DNA of 64,000 bases, from positions 429,119,776-429,183,775 of the forward strand of contig NC_090442.1 in NCBI RefSeq assembly GCF_031143425.1, in the 5' to 3' direction. Below are positions 43,388 through 55,689 of the stretch, in pieces; position 1 is the first letter of the stretch, and each line of letters opens with the position of its first letter. Both the position numbers and the translations under genes were made by a program. The notes beneath the pieces are model-generated. The model had not been told where the DNA came from. It worked only from the letters and a program-made list of their open reading frames with translations, and did no database searches. Source of the DNA: Pleurodeles waltl. Its lineage: Eukaryota > Chordata > Amphibia > Caudata > Salamandridae.

Positions 43388-45605
43388 TGTTAGATCTGTC
43401 AACCTTATGGTAGTCTTCCCCACACCTTTTGCCTTCCTCCTCCATTTTTGATGATCTCATTTTTGCTGGCCCTAAGACTTTGTGTACTTTACCACTGCTA
43501 ACCAGTGTTTCACTGCATAAGCTCACTTCTTAAAACATGGTAACATTGGCTTATACCCAAATGGCATATTTAATTTACTTGTATGTTCTCAGTAAAGTTG
43601 TACTATATGTACCTAGGGCCTATAAAGTAAATGCTACTAGACGGTCTGCAGTGCCACCCACTTAAGTTTCCATTTAAACATGTCTCTGGCCTTCTATTGC
43701 AGTCTGTGTGTTCAGTTTTAATTGTCATTTCAACCTGGCAAAATAAACCTTTGGCCATGCCTAAGCCTTCCTTTTTAATACATGTGAGTCACCCCAAGGG
43801 AAAGCCCCAGCAGTCCAGAAGGCTGAGTGTTATGCATTAAAAAAGTTGTGTATGTACTTTTAAGTTTTACATGCCTGGTAGTGAAAAACTGTTAAATTCA
43901 TTTTTCTCTACTGCAAGGCCTACCTCTCCCATGCAATAACATAGGAGTTTCCTTTTTTCATTTAATAAGCAGTACATTCCAAATGGGAACAGGTATCCAG
44001 TTCATGTTTGGTGTATTTGGAATTGTAATGAAAAATCCTGTCTTATGGTACAGTTACATTATGGAATACAATTTTGGAAATGGCACTTTTAGAAAGTTGG
44101 CATTTTTCTGCCTTAGCCAGTCAGTGCCTGCAGCCTGTTTCTGGGTCAAATGAATGGGTGTGGCTGACAGATGAGTTTTGTGCATCCTTCCTAGACACAA
44201 AAAATAGAGCTTAGGTGTACTGAGATGGGTCATCACTGGCAGGATGGGAGGACGGAGCTGGGCACAGTCCTACTTGCCCAGCTCTGTCCTCCCATTCTGA
44301 ATCCATGAATAAACTCTGTCCTGCCACCACCCAAAGGGCTGCATGTACCCTGTAGTTAGTCTGGAGCCAGGGTAGGGGAGGCAGGAAATGTGTGCACTTC
44401 AAACAGAAACCTCTAGAACCTTCTCCCACTGCAAAGGAAGCATCTGGTATACATGTTGGACCTCAGACACAACTCTTCAGTACACTTCTGGACCTGTGGA
44501 GACTCTGCAAGAAAGATGGACTGTTGTGCTGCTGAAAGGACTGACACTCTGCTGAACAGCTGGTCTGATGGACTTTTGCCTTTCTGGGCTGCTGTCTTGC
44601 TGGATTGCTGCTCTGCTGCCCTCCTGCCTGAGTCAGAGGGATTGGACATGGGCCTGAACCCAGGACTGCCAGATTGACTCCAAGGGCTAATCTGATAGCT
44701 TCCTGTTCTGAGCCACAGGGACCTAACAGGCTCCACACCACGTGAACAAGCATGCATATCCAGCTGTAGCCAGGCCCTGACCCCCGAGTGGTACCCAACA
44801 GGTCCTGGACCCTTTATGTGGAGTGGAGCTGAATTTAAGTTTTAGGACTCTTCACAGCTGTGAACAGGCCTTTTGATGCAAATATGTTGTCACTCGCGCT
44901 GCCCGCCAACACAATGTTTTGCCAACCCAAACCTTTGTGTTACAGCTTTAACTGTGGGAGACCTACAGCGAAGTTGAAACAATAGGATCTTTGCACTATA
45001 GTGATGACTAGTGATGACTATCCACAACGTCAGACCTGTTCTACATGCTACATCAAGACCAGTCTGCAATGATTCCCTGCTCCTCGCGACCCCTCTCTAC
45101 CTTGAATAAGACTCTTTGAACTGGACTGAGAAGGCAACGTTTCAATGGAACTAACCTGCACCCTGTATCTGACCTACGCTCCATTGCGGTCAGCCTGAAT
45201 GTGTTACTTTTGCCTGTTCTTGCAAGACCAGATAGCCAAGAGTGGCACTTTGGGCTTTTTGGTGCTATTTTCAGTTAAATCTTTTGCATATCTACGGTTC
45301 TACTGATTGCATTTTTGTTTTTTTCATCTTGAATAATTTATTACATTTTACTGTTGTTTTCTATATTGGTGTGGGACTTTCCTTGTGGGATTTTTCTTGT
45401 TTTGTGTTTTCAGTTTATCACTGTTTGAAGTGCTGCATAAACATTTAACACATTGCCTCTATGTTAAGCCTGACTGGTGTGTGCCATGCTACCATGTGGT
45501 TGAGCACAGGTTAATTTAGGGTGTGCCTGTCACTTCACCCGGACAAGGATTGCGGATGCTGCTTGATTAGGTTGCTATATGTCATCAATTGGTTAATGAA
45601 CCGGA
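43388..45605 (+). mobile_element. Old solo LTR of the Gmr1-like family
   Basis: TGTTAGATCTGTCAACC at the start, then TACTTTACCACTGCTAACCA, GGCATATTTAATTT, GCAGTCTGTGTGT, and near the end GTTAAGCCTGACTGGTGTGTGCCATGCTACCA follow the order of the intact 2.1 kb LTRs. Full length but strongly diverged. No target duplication recognised. Confidence 0.65.
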
Positions 45606-45609
45606 GGCA

Positions 45610-46100
45610 ATCAAAGAGTTCTGATGTTTTCATTTACTTCAGGCTTTCCAGTTTCAAACGTATCTGTGTGTTATCTGTGTAGGTATAGCATGTGATGTCA
45701 AAAAGATTGATCAGATCTGGTAGCAATTTTATATGGATGTTGAAAAGCATGGGTGAGAGGATTGAGCTTTGAGAGACTTCTGCCTTAATCTGGTATGGTT
45801 TGGAAGAGTATAAGGGTGTGTGTGAAATATTTGTTCTGTTGCACAGGTAGGATGCGATCCAAATCAGAACTGTGCCCTCTATTTCAGTTTCCTCAAATCT
45901 TTGGATGAGTGTAAGATGATCCACTGTACTGAAAGCAGCTGAAAAGACTAAGAGAAAAGGACAACAACTCTTTCTGGTCCACTGTTGTTTTAAGATCATT
46001 CCAGATAGAGATGAGAGCTTAAGCGCCTTCTTCCAGGCATAAACCCATGTGGAAGATCCAGAAATTAGACTGCAGATGTTTTTTTTGAAGGAGAATAAGT
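45610..46100 (-). pseudogene. LINE reverse transcriptase core fragment
   Basis: The minus strand reads LLVFSAAFSTVDHL, then VSQSSILSPMLFNIH and YTYTDNTQI, matching the LINE palm motifs (FDTVDH, GSVLSPLLFNIY, YADDTQ). It has no endonuclease and no C-terminus here. It lies beyond the 3' end of the LINE at 46101-49020, so it is a separate copy. Confidence 0.65.
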
Positions 46101-49020
46101 TATGATATGTTATGTTATATTTATGTGTATAGTGGAATAGTCACCCGAGAGGGTATCCAGGCGCTTAGGCACCTGTTTAGTTTTGTAGTCCCCAAGTTGC
46201 TTATATGAAAATCTTCAGCTCCTTGAGGAGCTTAAAAAGTGAGGAGGAGGCTCTGATGTGTAGAAGGTGGTTGTTCCATATCTTGGGTGCGATGTAGGAG
46301 AATGAGCGACCTCCAGGTTTGATTTTGCAGATCTGGGGAATGTGTGCAAGTAAGAATGAGTGTAGATGTCTGATTGGATGGCGAAAGTGTATGCTGCTTT
46401 TCAGATATTCTGGTCCTGTGTTGTATTGGGCTTTGTATGTGTGCATGAGAAGGTTGATGTGGCTGCGCTTGTGAAAGGGGATCCAGTTCTGCTTTCTGAG
46501 ATGCAGTGTGATATGGGTGTGGCTTGGGATGTAGAGGCAAGTGGTGCACACAACATTGACTTGAGCTATCATGTTGAGCTTGTCATTCAGGATAATCCCT
46601 AGATTTCTTGTGTGGTCTGTGGGTGTAGGTGTTGGTCCTAGCTCCAACGGTCACCAGGTTGAGTCCCTTGGGGAGATCTTCTTGCCAAAGACAAGTACGT
46701 CCATCTTGTCAGAGTTGAGCTAGAGACAGATGCTTCACATCCAGTCTGCTACCATGGTCATGAAGTTGGTGAAGTTGGTTCTGATGGTAGTTCTTTTGTC
46801 TGTCATCGGCACAGGAGATGCTGATGATGTCTAATGATCAGATGATGTTGGCGAGAGGTATCATGTATATGTTGAGAAGAATCAGGGTGAGGGACGATCC
46901 ATGTGGGACTCTTCATCAGTTTCTTGGTTTCTGATCTGAAGGGAGGCAGCCTGAACCTTTGGGTTCTTCTTGTGAGGAAGAGACAGATCTATTTGAGAGC
47001 AGAACCTTGTATGCCAATCATGTGGAGACTTCTGATGAGGGAGTTATGGAAGATAGTGTTGAAGGTGGCAGAGAGGTCGAGCAGGATGAGGGACACTGTT
47101 CCTCCTTGGTCCAGCTTGATTCAAATGTCATTGATGGTGGCAATGAGTGCTGCTTTGGTGCTGTGTTTCTTTCCTAATCCTGATTGAGTTTTGCCGAGAA
47201 GGCAGTAAAGTTCGAGGTGGGTTGTGAGTTTCTTGTTGGTGACTTTCTCAATCACTTTGGCTAGATAGGGAGGCAGGCAGATGGGTTAGAAGTTGTTCAG
47301 TTGATTTGGGTCAACTGTGGGCTTCTTGTGGAAGGCATTAATTTCTGCAAGCTTCTATTCATCCGGAAAAGTAGCAGACGTGATAGAGGTATTGATGATG
47401 TGGGGCAGGGTGGTGCTGACTGGTGATTTTCCCAGGTTGTAGATGTGGTGTGGGCATGTGTCTGTTGGGGCCCCTGAGTGGATGGTATGCACCATTGTTG
47501 CTGTGTCATTTCTGGTGAGGATTGTCATTTGGTTAGGTGGCCATCTTGATTTGCGGTGGGTAAATTAGCACCAAGCTCTCTGGGGTTGGGTTGATGTGCA
47601 ACGTTGCTGTAGAAATTTTGCTGTAGAAGAAGTTGAATAGGTTGTCACAGTGTTGCTGGGAGACAGTAATGGTGACAGCGGCTGAGGGCAAGGTGAAATC
47701 CTTAATGATTGAGAAGATATCCTTGCAGCTGTTGGAACTTCCTTTGATGTGGTCCACTAATAAATTTTTCTTGGTGTTTCTTATTTGGTGGTGATCGCAT
47801 CTGAGTGCACCAGCTGGCCTGCTTGTGTGATCTACTATGCTTTTTGGATTTGATGGGTGTGAGGGAGTTCGCTCAGTTCTTGATCCAGTTGCTGAAGTTG
47901 TTGATGTCCTTGTTGAGGTTGCCTTTGGGGGTAGATTGATCGATGCTGAGGATGCTGAGTCAGTCTGCTTCTGTGATTTTGCCACAGCTACAGCTTGGAA
48001 TGCTGCACCTGGCAAGGGTGCTGATTTGAAGAGTGTTGATTTGGAAGTAGATGATGGAGTGGTTGGTCCATAGGAGTTGTATTTGATGCTGTCGATTATG
48101 GTGAAGATGGGGTCCAGTGTATGTCCTGCAATTTGTGTGTTGGTTCTGGGACGACCTGGGTCAGTCTGATGTTGCTCAAGCTTTTTAGGAGTGCTGTGGA
48201 GCAGGGATGAGCTTAGCCTCCAGGTGAAAGTTCAGGCTACCGAGGAGAATGCAGGCTCTGGAGCTGATGGTGAGTGGAGCAACAAAGTTGTTTATGAGGT
48301 AGGTAAAGGTGGCTTGTGGTCTGGGCAGTAGGTATGCAAGGGTTCTGTTCAGGGTGAAGTTTGCTGATATTTGCAGCTTGAAGTTTTGGTGTTGCATGAA
48401 TGGGGTGGCGTGCTCAGTGGATGTTGTGTCTTTGATTAATTCCTTGTAGATGATAGCAAGTCCTCCTCCTGGCTTTTGAAGGCAGTACTGTCGAGCGGTC
48501 TTGTAGTTTGCTGGGATTGCTGTGGTGACGTCTTGAGCTGGTCAGAGGTTGAGCCAAGTCTCTGTGATAAATAGGATGTCAAGTGCAATGTTACCCAGAA
48601 TGTACCACATTTCAGTTGCGTTTTGCTCAGTGATCGTGTGTTGAGAAGCATGCATGCAACTGGATGTTGATGTGCGGGTTTGCTGAGGCATGTGGTGGGG
48701 GTGGAGGTGAAGGCATTGTTTGTGATTGTATGGCATGTGTGTTTGGAGGCGGTGTTGAGGGCGTTGTTAGTATTTGCATGAGGGGTGCGAGTGTTGCTGG
48801 AGAAACAGCAGTGGGTGCAGGTGAAAGTTCCTACCATGTTGTGAGACACGGCTATAGTTGGGGGAATGGTGTTGGGGGTCTAGCATTCTAAGGAGTGCTG
48901 CGGAGTATCACTGGGTGGTAATCAGCCCAGGGTTCCTGGTGCTGGGCATGGTCCAAATGCAGACGGGCACAGGTTGGCTTACTTTTGACGTAACTTTGGT
49001 GTACATGCTGGGTTTGCCTT
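46101..49020 (-). mobile_element. CR1/L2-type LINE, minus strand, nearly full ORF2 span
   Basis: On the minus strand, endonuclease starts near 48660 (MLLNTRSLSK) with a later ILLGSLNFHLE (the GDFN active-site block, altered). A linker follows (47533-48015), then reverse transcriptase at about 47190-46870 (LDLSATFNTIFHN, GIQGSALK), then the C-terminal region 46647-46201 (NLGIILNDKLNM, SFSYIAPKIWN). The 3' end carries CTGGATACCCTC and an AT-rich tail. Frame changes and stops are frequent. Same family as 40208-42712. Confidence 0.65.
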
Positions 49021-49168
49021 TAGCTAGTGGGCATTGAATGAAGTAGGTTGGAGTTGTGGACATTTTTGTTATTTAAGTAGGTATCCAACATATTTGCTTA
49101 GGATTTGTAATGGTTTAGCTGGTGGGTATTGTAAGAAGCAGGTTAGAGTTGTGGGAATGTTTGTTAAT
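49021..49168. repeat. 95-bp tandem repeat, left part
   Basis: A unit starting TAGCTAGTGGGCATTG (49021) repeats at 49116 as TAGCTGGTGGGTATTG. It includes TAAGTAGGTATCCAACATA. The array is cut by the Gmr1-like insertion and resumes at 58514. Confidence 0.65.
49164..49168. repeat. Gmr1-like element target duplication (left), TTAAT
   Basis: TTAAT before the 5' LTR equals 58509-58513 after the 3' LTR. Confidence 0.9.
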
Positions 49169-51286
49169 TGTTAGACTTTTCATCCTTGGCGTGGTCTCCC
49201 TTAACTTTTTGCCTCTGTTCCCCATGTTGTTGATGTGTGCTGGACTCTGATTTTACTGTTTTTGTTACTCTGGGCACTTTACCACTGCTAACCAGTGCTA
49301 AAGTACAAGGGCTCCTGTTTGAAATGTGTACGTAATTGGTTCTCCATGATTGGCATATTTGTTTTACAGTTAAGTCCCTAGTAAAGTGCACTAAAGGTGC
49401 CCAGGGCCTGTAAATCAAATGTTACTAGTGGGCCTGCAGCACTGGTTGTGCCACCCACACAAGTAACCCTGTAATCATGTCTCAGACCTGCCACTGCAGT
49501 GTCTGTGTGTGTATTTTTACACTGTAAATTCTACTTGGCAAGTGTACCCACTTGCCAGGCCTAAACCTTCCCTTTTCTTACATGTAAGGCACCCCTAAGG
49601 TAGGCCCTAGGTAGCCCTAAGGGCAGGGTGCAGTGTATGGATAAGGTAGGACATATAGTAATGTGGTTTATATGTCCTGACAGTGAACTACTGCCAACTT
49701 CGTTTTTCACTGTTGCAAGGCCTGTCTCTCTCATAGGATAACATGGGGGCTACCTTTAAATATGATTAAAGTGTAGATTCCCCTAGAGAGTAGATGGACA
49801 TGTGGAGTTTGGGGTCCCTGAACTCACAATTTAAAAATACATCTTTTAGTAAAGTTGATTTTAAGATTGTGCGTTTGAAAATGCCACTTTTAGAAAGTGA
49901 GCATTTTCTTGCTTAAACCATTCTGTGACTCTGCCGTGTTTGTGGATTCCCTGTCTGGGTCAGTTTGACAGTTGGGTTGTTTTTCACCTCACACCAGACA
50001 GTGACACAAAGGGGGCTGGGGTGTAACCTTCATTTCCTGATTAGCCATCTCTGCTAGGAGGGAGGGGTGGAGTGGTTACTCTCATCTGAAAGGACTGTGC
50101 CTGCCTCTCACAATGCCGGCTCCAACCCCCTGCTGTGTGTCTGGTGACTTGCCTGGGCAAGTAGGTGTGAGTCCCCTTTGAAGAAAGGTGACTTCAAAGA
50201 CTAAAATGGGCATAAGAATGGCACCCAAATCTACAGACTTGGGAAACACTTCTGGAACCAAGAGGAACCTCTGCCTGGAGAAGAGCTGATAGCTGAGGAA
50301 GAAGTGCTGCCCTGCCTGTGACTGTGCTTTGTGGAGCTTTCCTGCAGTGCTGTTTCTGCCAGAGTAAGAGGGCAAAGACTGGACTTTGTGTGCCTTCCAT
50401 CTTGTGAAGAAATCTCCAAGGGCTTGATTTAGAGCTTGCCTCCTGTTGTTTGAAGTCTCAGGGACAGCAAAGACTTATCTCTGCCAGCACCTGGAGTCTC
50501 TGGAGAGACCCCTGCTCTGACAAGTGGTGCCCTATCCAGTCCCTGGGCCCTTGAAAGGAAAGCTGGTGGAATCCAAGGAAATCGACTTCGGACGACTACG
50601 GACCGACGCCGCTGCTGAATCCGGTAACGCCGCCTGCACCTGACGCCGTGACCTTCGCTGGAGCGCGACACTCTTCGCAGGCCCGTCGCCGCAGCAGCCC
50701 CGCTGAAGTCCGCGACTCCGTGGAAGTCGCCGCACCACGTCGTGACCGACGCCGCTTGAAGTGCACGGATTCAACGTTTCGCACAGACGCCGCAATTCCT
50801 GACTTCGCGCCTCGGCTTGTTTTCACTCTTCACCAAAGGTACTGTACTTGGGGGTCTACACGACTCTGTATCCGGCGCCGCTGGTGTCGGCTTGTTGGGA
50901 ACGACTCCGTCACGACGCCGTGTTAACATCTCATTGAAGCATTTTTGTTTCTAAGCGCTATTTTTGAGTTTAATCTTTAAAAATTAATAACTTGACTTGT
51001 GTATGTCGGATTTTTGTCGTTTTGGTATTGTGTTGTTTAGATAAATATTTCCTATTTTTCTAAACTGGTGTTGTGTCATTTTGTAGTGTTTTCATTGAGT
51101 TACTGTGTGTGTTGGTACAAATACTTTACACCTAGCGCTCTGAAGTTAAGCCTACTGCTCTGCCAAGCTACCAAGGGGGTAAGCAGGGGTTAGCTGAGGG
51201 TGATTCTCTTTTACCCTGACTAGAGTGAGGGTCCTTGCTTGAACAGGGGGTAACCTGACTGTCAACCAAAGACCCCATTTCTAACA
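49169..51286 (+). repeat. Gmr1-like 5' LTR
   Basis: 2118 bp, TGTTAGAC to CTAACA. It contains a CpG-dense stretch at about 50580-50925 and an AT-rich tail. Minus-strand open frames across the CpG-dense part appear in all copies and result from composition. Confidence 0.9.
50580..50925. promoter_or_regulatory. CpG-dense segment of the Gmr1-like LTR
   Basis: Dozens of CpG in about 345 bp, repeated at 23400-23735 and 57800-58135. It is probably a promoter-type CpG island of the LTR. The CpGs are mostly still present. Confidence 0.4.
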
Positions 51287-51287
51287 T

Positions 51288-51305
51288 TGGTGATCAGCGG
51301 TTGGG
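51288..51305 (+). other. Primer-binding-site candidate
   Basis: TGGTGATCAGCGG begins one base after the LTR end. The TGG pairs with a tRNA CCA tail. I cannot name the tRNA. Confidence 0.45.
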
Positions 51306-51542
51306 ATTTGGACTTGTATTTGTACTTGACATACAGTGATTAAGTATACACTACTGTTTGAGTTCAGACCACTGCGTGACCACATACTACTAGTCTTGTG
51401 ATTTTAGTTTTTTTCTATTTGGACTGTATTTGCTCTGCATTCAGTTTCTTTTTTCGCTGATCCGGTGATTGACTTTTCTGGAACTTCATTTGAGAACTTG
51501 CTTTTCTGCATTTGGAACTTTGCACTCTTTTAACCTTTTATC

Positions 51543-52720
51543 ATGTCTCTACTTGGAGATGCATCAGTTGAAGCTGTTTTTGACCTGAAGCAATTGGATA
51601 GTTATAACAAGGCTCAGCTAAAGCAGTTTTGTAAACATTTTGGTTGTCCCATTAAGAGCTCTTCCAAGAAGGATGAGTTGAAAAAGGCGCTGAGGGCCTG
51701 GGTGACAACCAGAAGCACTGGAGGGCACACTGAGGATGAGGAGGAGGATGAGGATGAGGAGGGAGAGCAATCAGTACATAATGGTATAGTGGGGGAACCT
51801 GTTATTCCCAGGGGAAGAGTCTCTAGGGCAAGTAGCAGTGTATCCTCCAAAGGTCTGACACCTGGAGAGTTACAGGACAGACAGGCAGAGAGGGAGTACC
51901 AATTGGAGCTGAAAAAGCTCAGTCTAGAGATGGAACAGAGAAGGCTGGCCATTGAGGAAAGGAAGTTAGCAATGGCTCATGAGCTCAGTTTAAAAGAGAT
52001 AGATCAGAGGAGTCAGCCCAGTAGGGATGGTGGCAGCAATCCTACAGTGCAGCCTGAGAGAAGGGTACACATCCCAAAAGACCTTGTGAGGGATTATAAG
52101 AGGGAGGATGATATCTACTTGTGGTTCAAGGGTTATGAGTCAGCTTTCCACATGAACCTGGTCCCTGAAGCTCATTGGGGGGCAGCCCTGTGGAAGCATT
52201 TTGAGGCAGAGGGGAGGGACACACTGACGGCCTTAGGGGATGCTCAGGATCTCACCTACCCTGTCATGAAGGAGGCCTTACTCACCAGGTATGGTCTCAC
52301 CCCTGAGCAGTACAAGGAGAAGTTTAGATCCTACAAGAGAAAGGAATCCCAAACATGGTTGGAATGTGTTGATTCTTTTTGCAGGTCACTGGATGGTTGG
52401 GTGAAGGGCAGTAAGGTAAACACGTATGAGGGGCTTTACAATTTAATTGCTTGGGAGCACTTGTACAGTTTAGGTTTTCCAGAGCTGCGCCAGCACCTCT
52501 TTGACAGCAAGCTGACTGACCCCAGGAAGCTTGCGCAGGAAGCGGACCGCTGGGAGAGCACCAGGGTCCAAAAGAGGTATGGGGGAGACCACGGCAAGGG
52601 TGGGCAGGGTCCGTCTCAGAAGAAAGGGGGGGGTAAGGGCAAACAGGGGGAGTTCTCTAAAGGGCCCCAAACTGATTCCCAGGGTAAGGATTCCCAACCC
52701 CCAGTGAAAAGAAGCCATGG
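51543..52720 (+). pseudogene. gag: Gmr1-like gag with SCAN-related capsid domain
   Basis: Starts ATG TCT CTA CTT. An N-terminal helical segment (LDSYNKAQLKQFCKHFG) precedes an acidic run (EDEEEDEDEEGE) and a long charged coiled coil (about residues 105-155). A capsid region at about 210-345 contains LLTRYGLTPEQYKEKFRSYK and a WLECVDSFCRSLDGW helix, the pattern from which vertebrate SCAN domains arose. The tail is Gly/Lys-rich. Gag would form the particle. A frame change near 52680-52720 separates it from the zinc knuckle; reading on in this frame to 52793 is not genuine. Confidence 0.8.
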
Positions 52721-53194
52721 TTGTCCAAAGGGAAGCCAGTGGCAAGTGGTCCCCCACGTAAGTGCTATGCATGTGACCAGGTGGGTCATGTGAGGGGGGA
52801 CCCCAAATGCCCCAAAAGTACACCGGCACCCACTGGTGCACCGTCCCAGGGTTTGGCCAGTGTAGCGCTTGGGGAGGATTTGGTTTCAGGTGGGTGGGAA
52901 CCAGCAGAAATGACCCTTGTCTCACTAGGGGACAGTGAGATGGTCCAGAGAAACCTAGTGCCTGATAACACTAAGAAGTACAGGCAATGGGTGACCATCA
53001 ATGGACAGAGGGTGGAGGCTCTGAGAGACACAGGAGCCAGTGTGACTACAGTGAGGAGTCACCTGGTGTCTGAAGAGCAGATTGATCCCCGGGTACTTCA
53101 CCAAGTAGTTGCGGTAGACAACTCTGAGCGCCTCTGCAGAGTGGCGCAGGTTCCCTTTGAATGGGGGGGGGGGTCTCAGGTTCCTGAAAAGTAG
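52721..53194 (+). pseudogene. Gmr1-like gag zinc knuckle and aspartic protease
   Basis: KCYACDQVGHVRGDPKCP is a CCHC-type knuckle with an x6 instead of x4 last spacing (C-x2-C-x4-H-x6-C). DTGAS at 53027-53041 is the protease active site. The frame ends at TAG 53192-53194, soon after an 11-G run (53163-53173). The protease tail CLLGNDL is found in a different frame at about 53218-53238, so an indel in this interval, perhaps in the G run, breaks protease from integrase. Confidence 0.8.
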
Positions 53195-53196
53195 CT

Positions 53197-54573
53197 GTGA
53201 GTCCAACCATGCCTGTTGTTTGTTTGCTAGGTAACGACCTGGAGGATTCCCCTTGGAAGGAGGTGGAACACAGGTTTCACTTGGAGATGTTGGGTCTGCC
53301 TGGGTGGGTATGCGTATCCACCCGGTCTATGGCAGCCAATCAGGGTAGTCAAGAGCCCCTGAAGCCTGAAACAGTGGCCCAGGGGACCGCCAAGAAGAGG
53401 AATAGCAGGGGGCACGGGAAACCAGCCCCAGAAGTTCCCACGGTCCGGGAGGAGACAGAGCCTGAGGGTGATGCCCCGGAGCCTACAGGGGAACAGGTGG
53501 CTGAACTGAGGGAGATCCCTGAGCTGTCGCAGTGGCAGCAGGAAGGAGGACCCACCAGGGAAGCATTCTGCACAGCGCAGAAGGAGTGCCCTACTCTTGA
53601 GGGGCTGCGGCAGCACGCTGCAGCCAAGGCGGCTGGCGAGGCGCCAGGTACTCACCTGATTTATTGGGCGGATGGCCTCCTGTACAGTGAGCCTAAGGTT
53701 CCTGAGCCTGGGTCAGCTCGTATGCTGGTGGTACCCCAGTGCTTCAGGGCCTTCCTACAGTGTTTGGCTCATGATGTGCCTTTGGCAGGACATCTAGGGC
53801 AGGACAAAACCTATAAGAGGCTTGTCTCCCACTTTTACTGGCCCTTGATGCACAAGCAGTCAGCTGCTTATTGTAGGTCTTGTCAGACTTGTCAGGCAAG
53901 TGGCAAGAGTGGGGGGAAATGTAAAGCTCCCCTCCAACCTTTACCTGTAGTCAGCACTCCCTTTGAAAGGGTAGGAATTGACATTGTGGGGCCTCTGGAT
54001 CCCAAGACAGCCATGGGCAACAGGTTCATCCTGGTCTTGGTGGACCATGCCACATGGTACCCAGAAGCCATTCCTCTAAGGGCGGTCACTGCCCCCGTGG
54101 TGGGACGTGCCTTGATGGGGGTTTTTACCCGCATGGGGTTCCCCAAGGAGGTGGTATCTGATAGAGGTACAAACTTCATATCCACTTATATGAAGTCTCT
54201 GTGGAAGGTGTGTGGGGTAACCTACAAGTTCACTTCCCCTTACCACCCCCAAAGTAATGGTCTGGTTGAGAGATTCAACCGCACCTTGAAAGGCATGATT
54301 CAGGGCCTGTCAGAGCCCTTGAGGCGTAAGTGGGACGTTCTCTTGCCATGCCTTCTGTTTGCTTACAGCGAGGTGCCTCAAAAGGGACTTGGCTTTAGCC
54401 CCTTTGAGCTCATCTATGGCCACCCTGTGAGGGGACCGCTCAGTCTGGTGAAGGAGGCTTTGGAGAAAGCTCCTAGTAAACCACTCCAGGATGTATTTAG
54501 CTACATGCTGGCACTAAGAAACCAGACTGCCCGCTTCAGGAGTCTCGCTCAGGAGAGCCTGGAAGCAAGCTAG
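53197..54573 (+). pseudogene. Gmr1-like protease tail and integrase
   Basis: The first ~20 codons finish the protease. A variable linker leads to the HHCC zinc domain (HDVPLAGHLG and CRSCQTC, about 53770-53895) and the catalytic core with D at 53980 (GIDIVGPL), D at 54160 (SDRGTNF) and E at 54268 (GLVERFNR). Integrase inserts the cDNA, giving a 5-bp duplication here. It sits before reverse transcriptase. An in-frame TAG at 54571-54573 cuts the C-terminal domain, which continues in the same frame. Confidence 0.85.
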
Positions 54574-54579
54574 GAGGAT

Positions 54580-55680
54580 ATGAAACGGTGGTACGACCAG
54601 AATGCCACTCTGGTCGAGTTTCAGCCTGGACAAAAAGTGTGGGTCATGGCACCAGTGGAGCCTAGGGCTCTCCAAGATAAGTGGACTGGGCCTTTTGAGG
54701 TGGTGGAAAGTAAGAGCGAGGTCACCTATCTGGTAGACTTGCAATCCCCCAGAAACCCTTTGAGGGTCCTACATGTCAACTGCCTCAAACCACACTTTGA
54801 GCGAACTGAGCTATCCATGCTCCTAGCGACAGATGACGGGGTGGAGGAAGAGAGCGAGCCTCTTCCTGACCTCCTGTCTGCAGGAGAGAAAGATGGGTCT
54901 GTGGAGGGAGTGATCCTCTCCCCCTCCCTGACTGAGGAACAGCAGAGGGACTGTCGCCACGTGCTGGGACAGTTCGCCTCGCTGTTTTCCCTGATCCCAG
55001 GAGTCACACACCTGTGCACACATGATGTGGACACTGGGGACAGTACACCTGTTAAACATAAGGTTTACAGGGTGACTGACAGGGTTAGGGCTTGCATTAA
55101 GGAGGAAGTCTCCAAAATGTTAACCCTAGGGGTTATTGAGCACTCCAGCAGTCTTTGGGCCAGCCCAGTGGTCTTGGTCCCAAAGGCTGCTGCTCCTGGT
55201 GCCACTCCAAAACGTAGGTTCTGTGTGGACTACAGGGGTCTCAATGCGGTCAGCAAGACTGACGCACACCCCATCCCCCGAGCTAATGAGCTCATTGATC
55301 GGTTAGGAGCTGCCAAGTACCTCAGTACGTTTGATTTAACATCTGGGTACTGGCAGATTGCCTTAACTGAGGGGGCAAAGGAGAGGTCAGCATTCTCTAC
55401 CCCAGATGGGCACTTCCACTTCAATGTGATGCCCTTTGGGATGAAGAATGCTCCTGCCACCTTTCAGAGGTTGGTCAACCAGGTGTTGGCAGGACTGGAT
55501 GAGTTCAGTGCCGCCTACCTGGATGACATTGCTGTGTTTAGTTCCACATGGGAGGAACACCTGCAACACCTCTGGAGAGTGTTAGAGGCCCTGCAGAAGG
55601 CAGGCCTCACTATTAAGGCAAGCAAGTGCCAAATAGGGCAGGGTTCTGTGGTGTACTTAGGACACCAGTGGGGAGTGGCC
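54580..55680 (+). pseudogene. Gmr1-like integrase C-terminus and reverse transcriptase
   Basis: WTGPFEVVE at about 54684-54710 is the GPY/F integrase tail. After an acidic linker, reverse transcriptase shows CVDYRGLN (about 55220), FDLTSGYWQI, MPFGMKNAPATF and YLDD at 55516-55527, all intact catalytic blocks. The frame is lost around 55680; coding resumes in another frame in the overlap 55626-55700. Reading to 55752 in this frame is not genuine. Confidence 0.85.
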
Positions 55681-55689
55681 AGGTGGCAC

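Noticed and set aside
49021..49168. Short direct repeats considered as a CRISPR-like array
   Set aside because: Repeats are contiguous with no unique spacers, and the genome is plainly eukaryotic.
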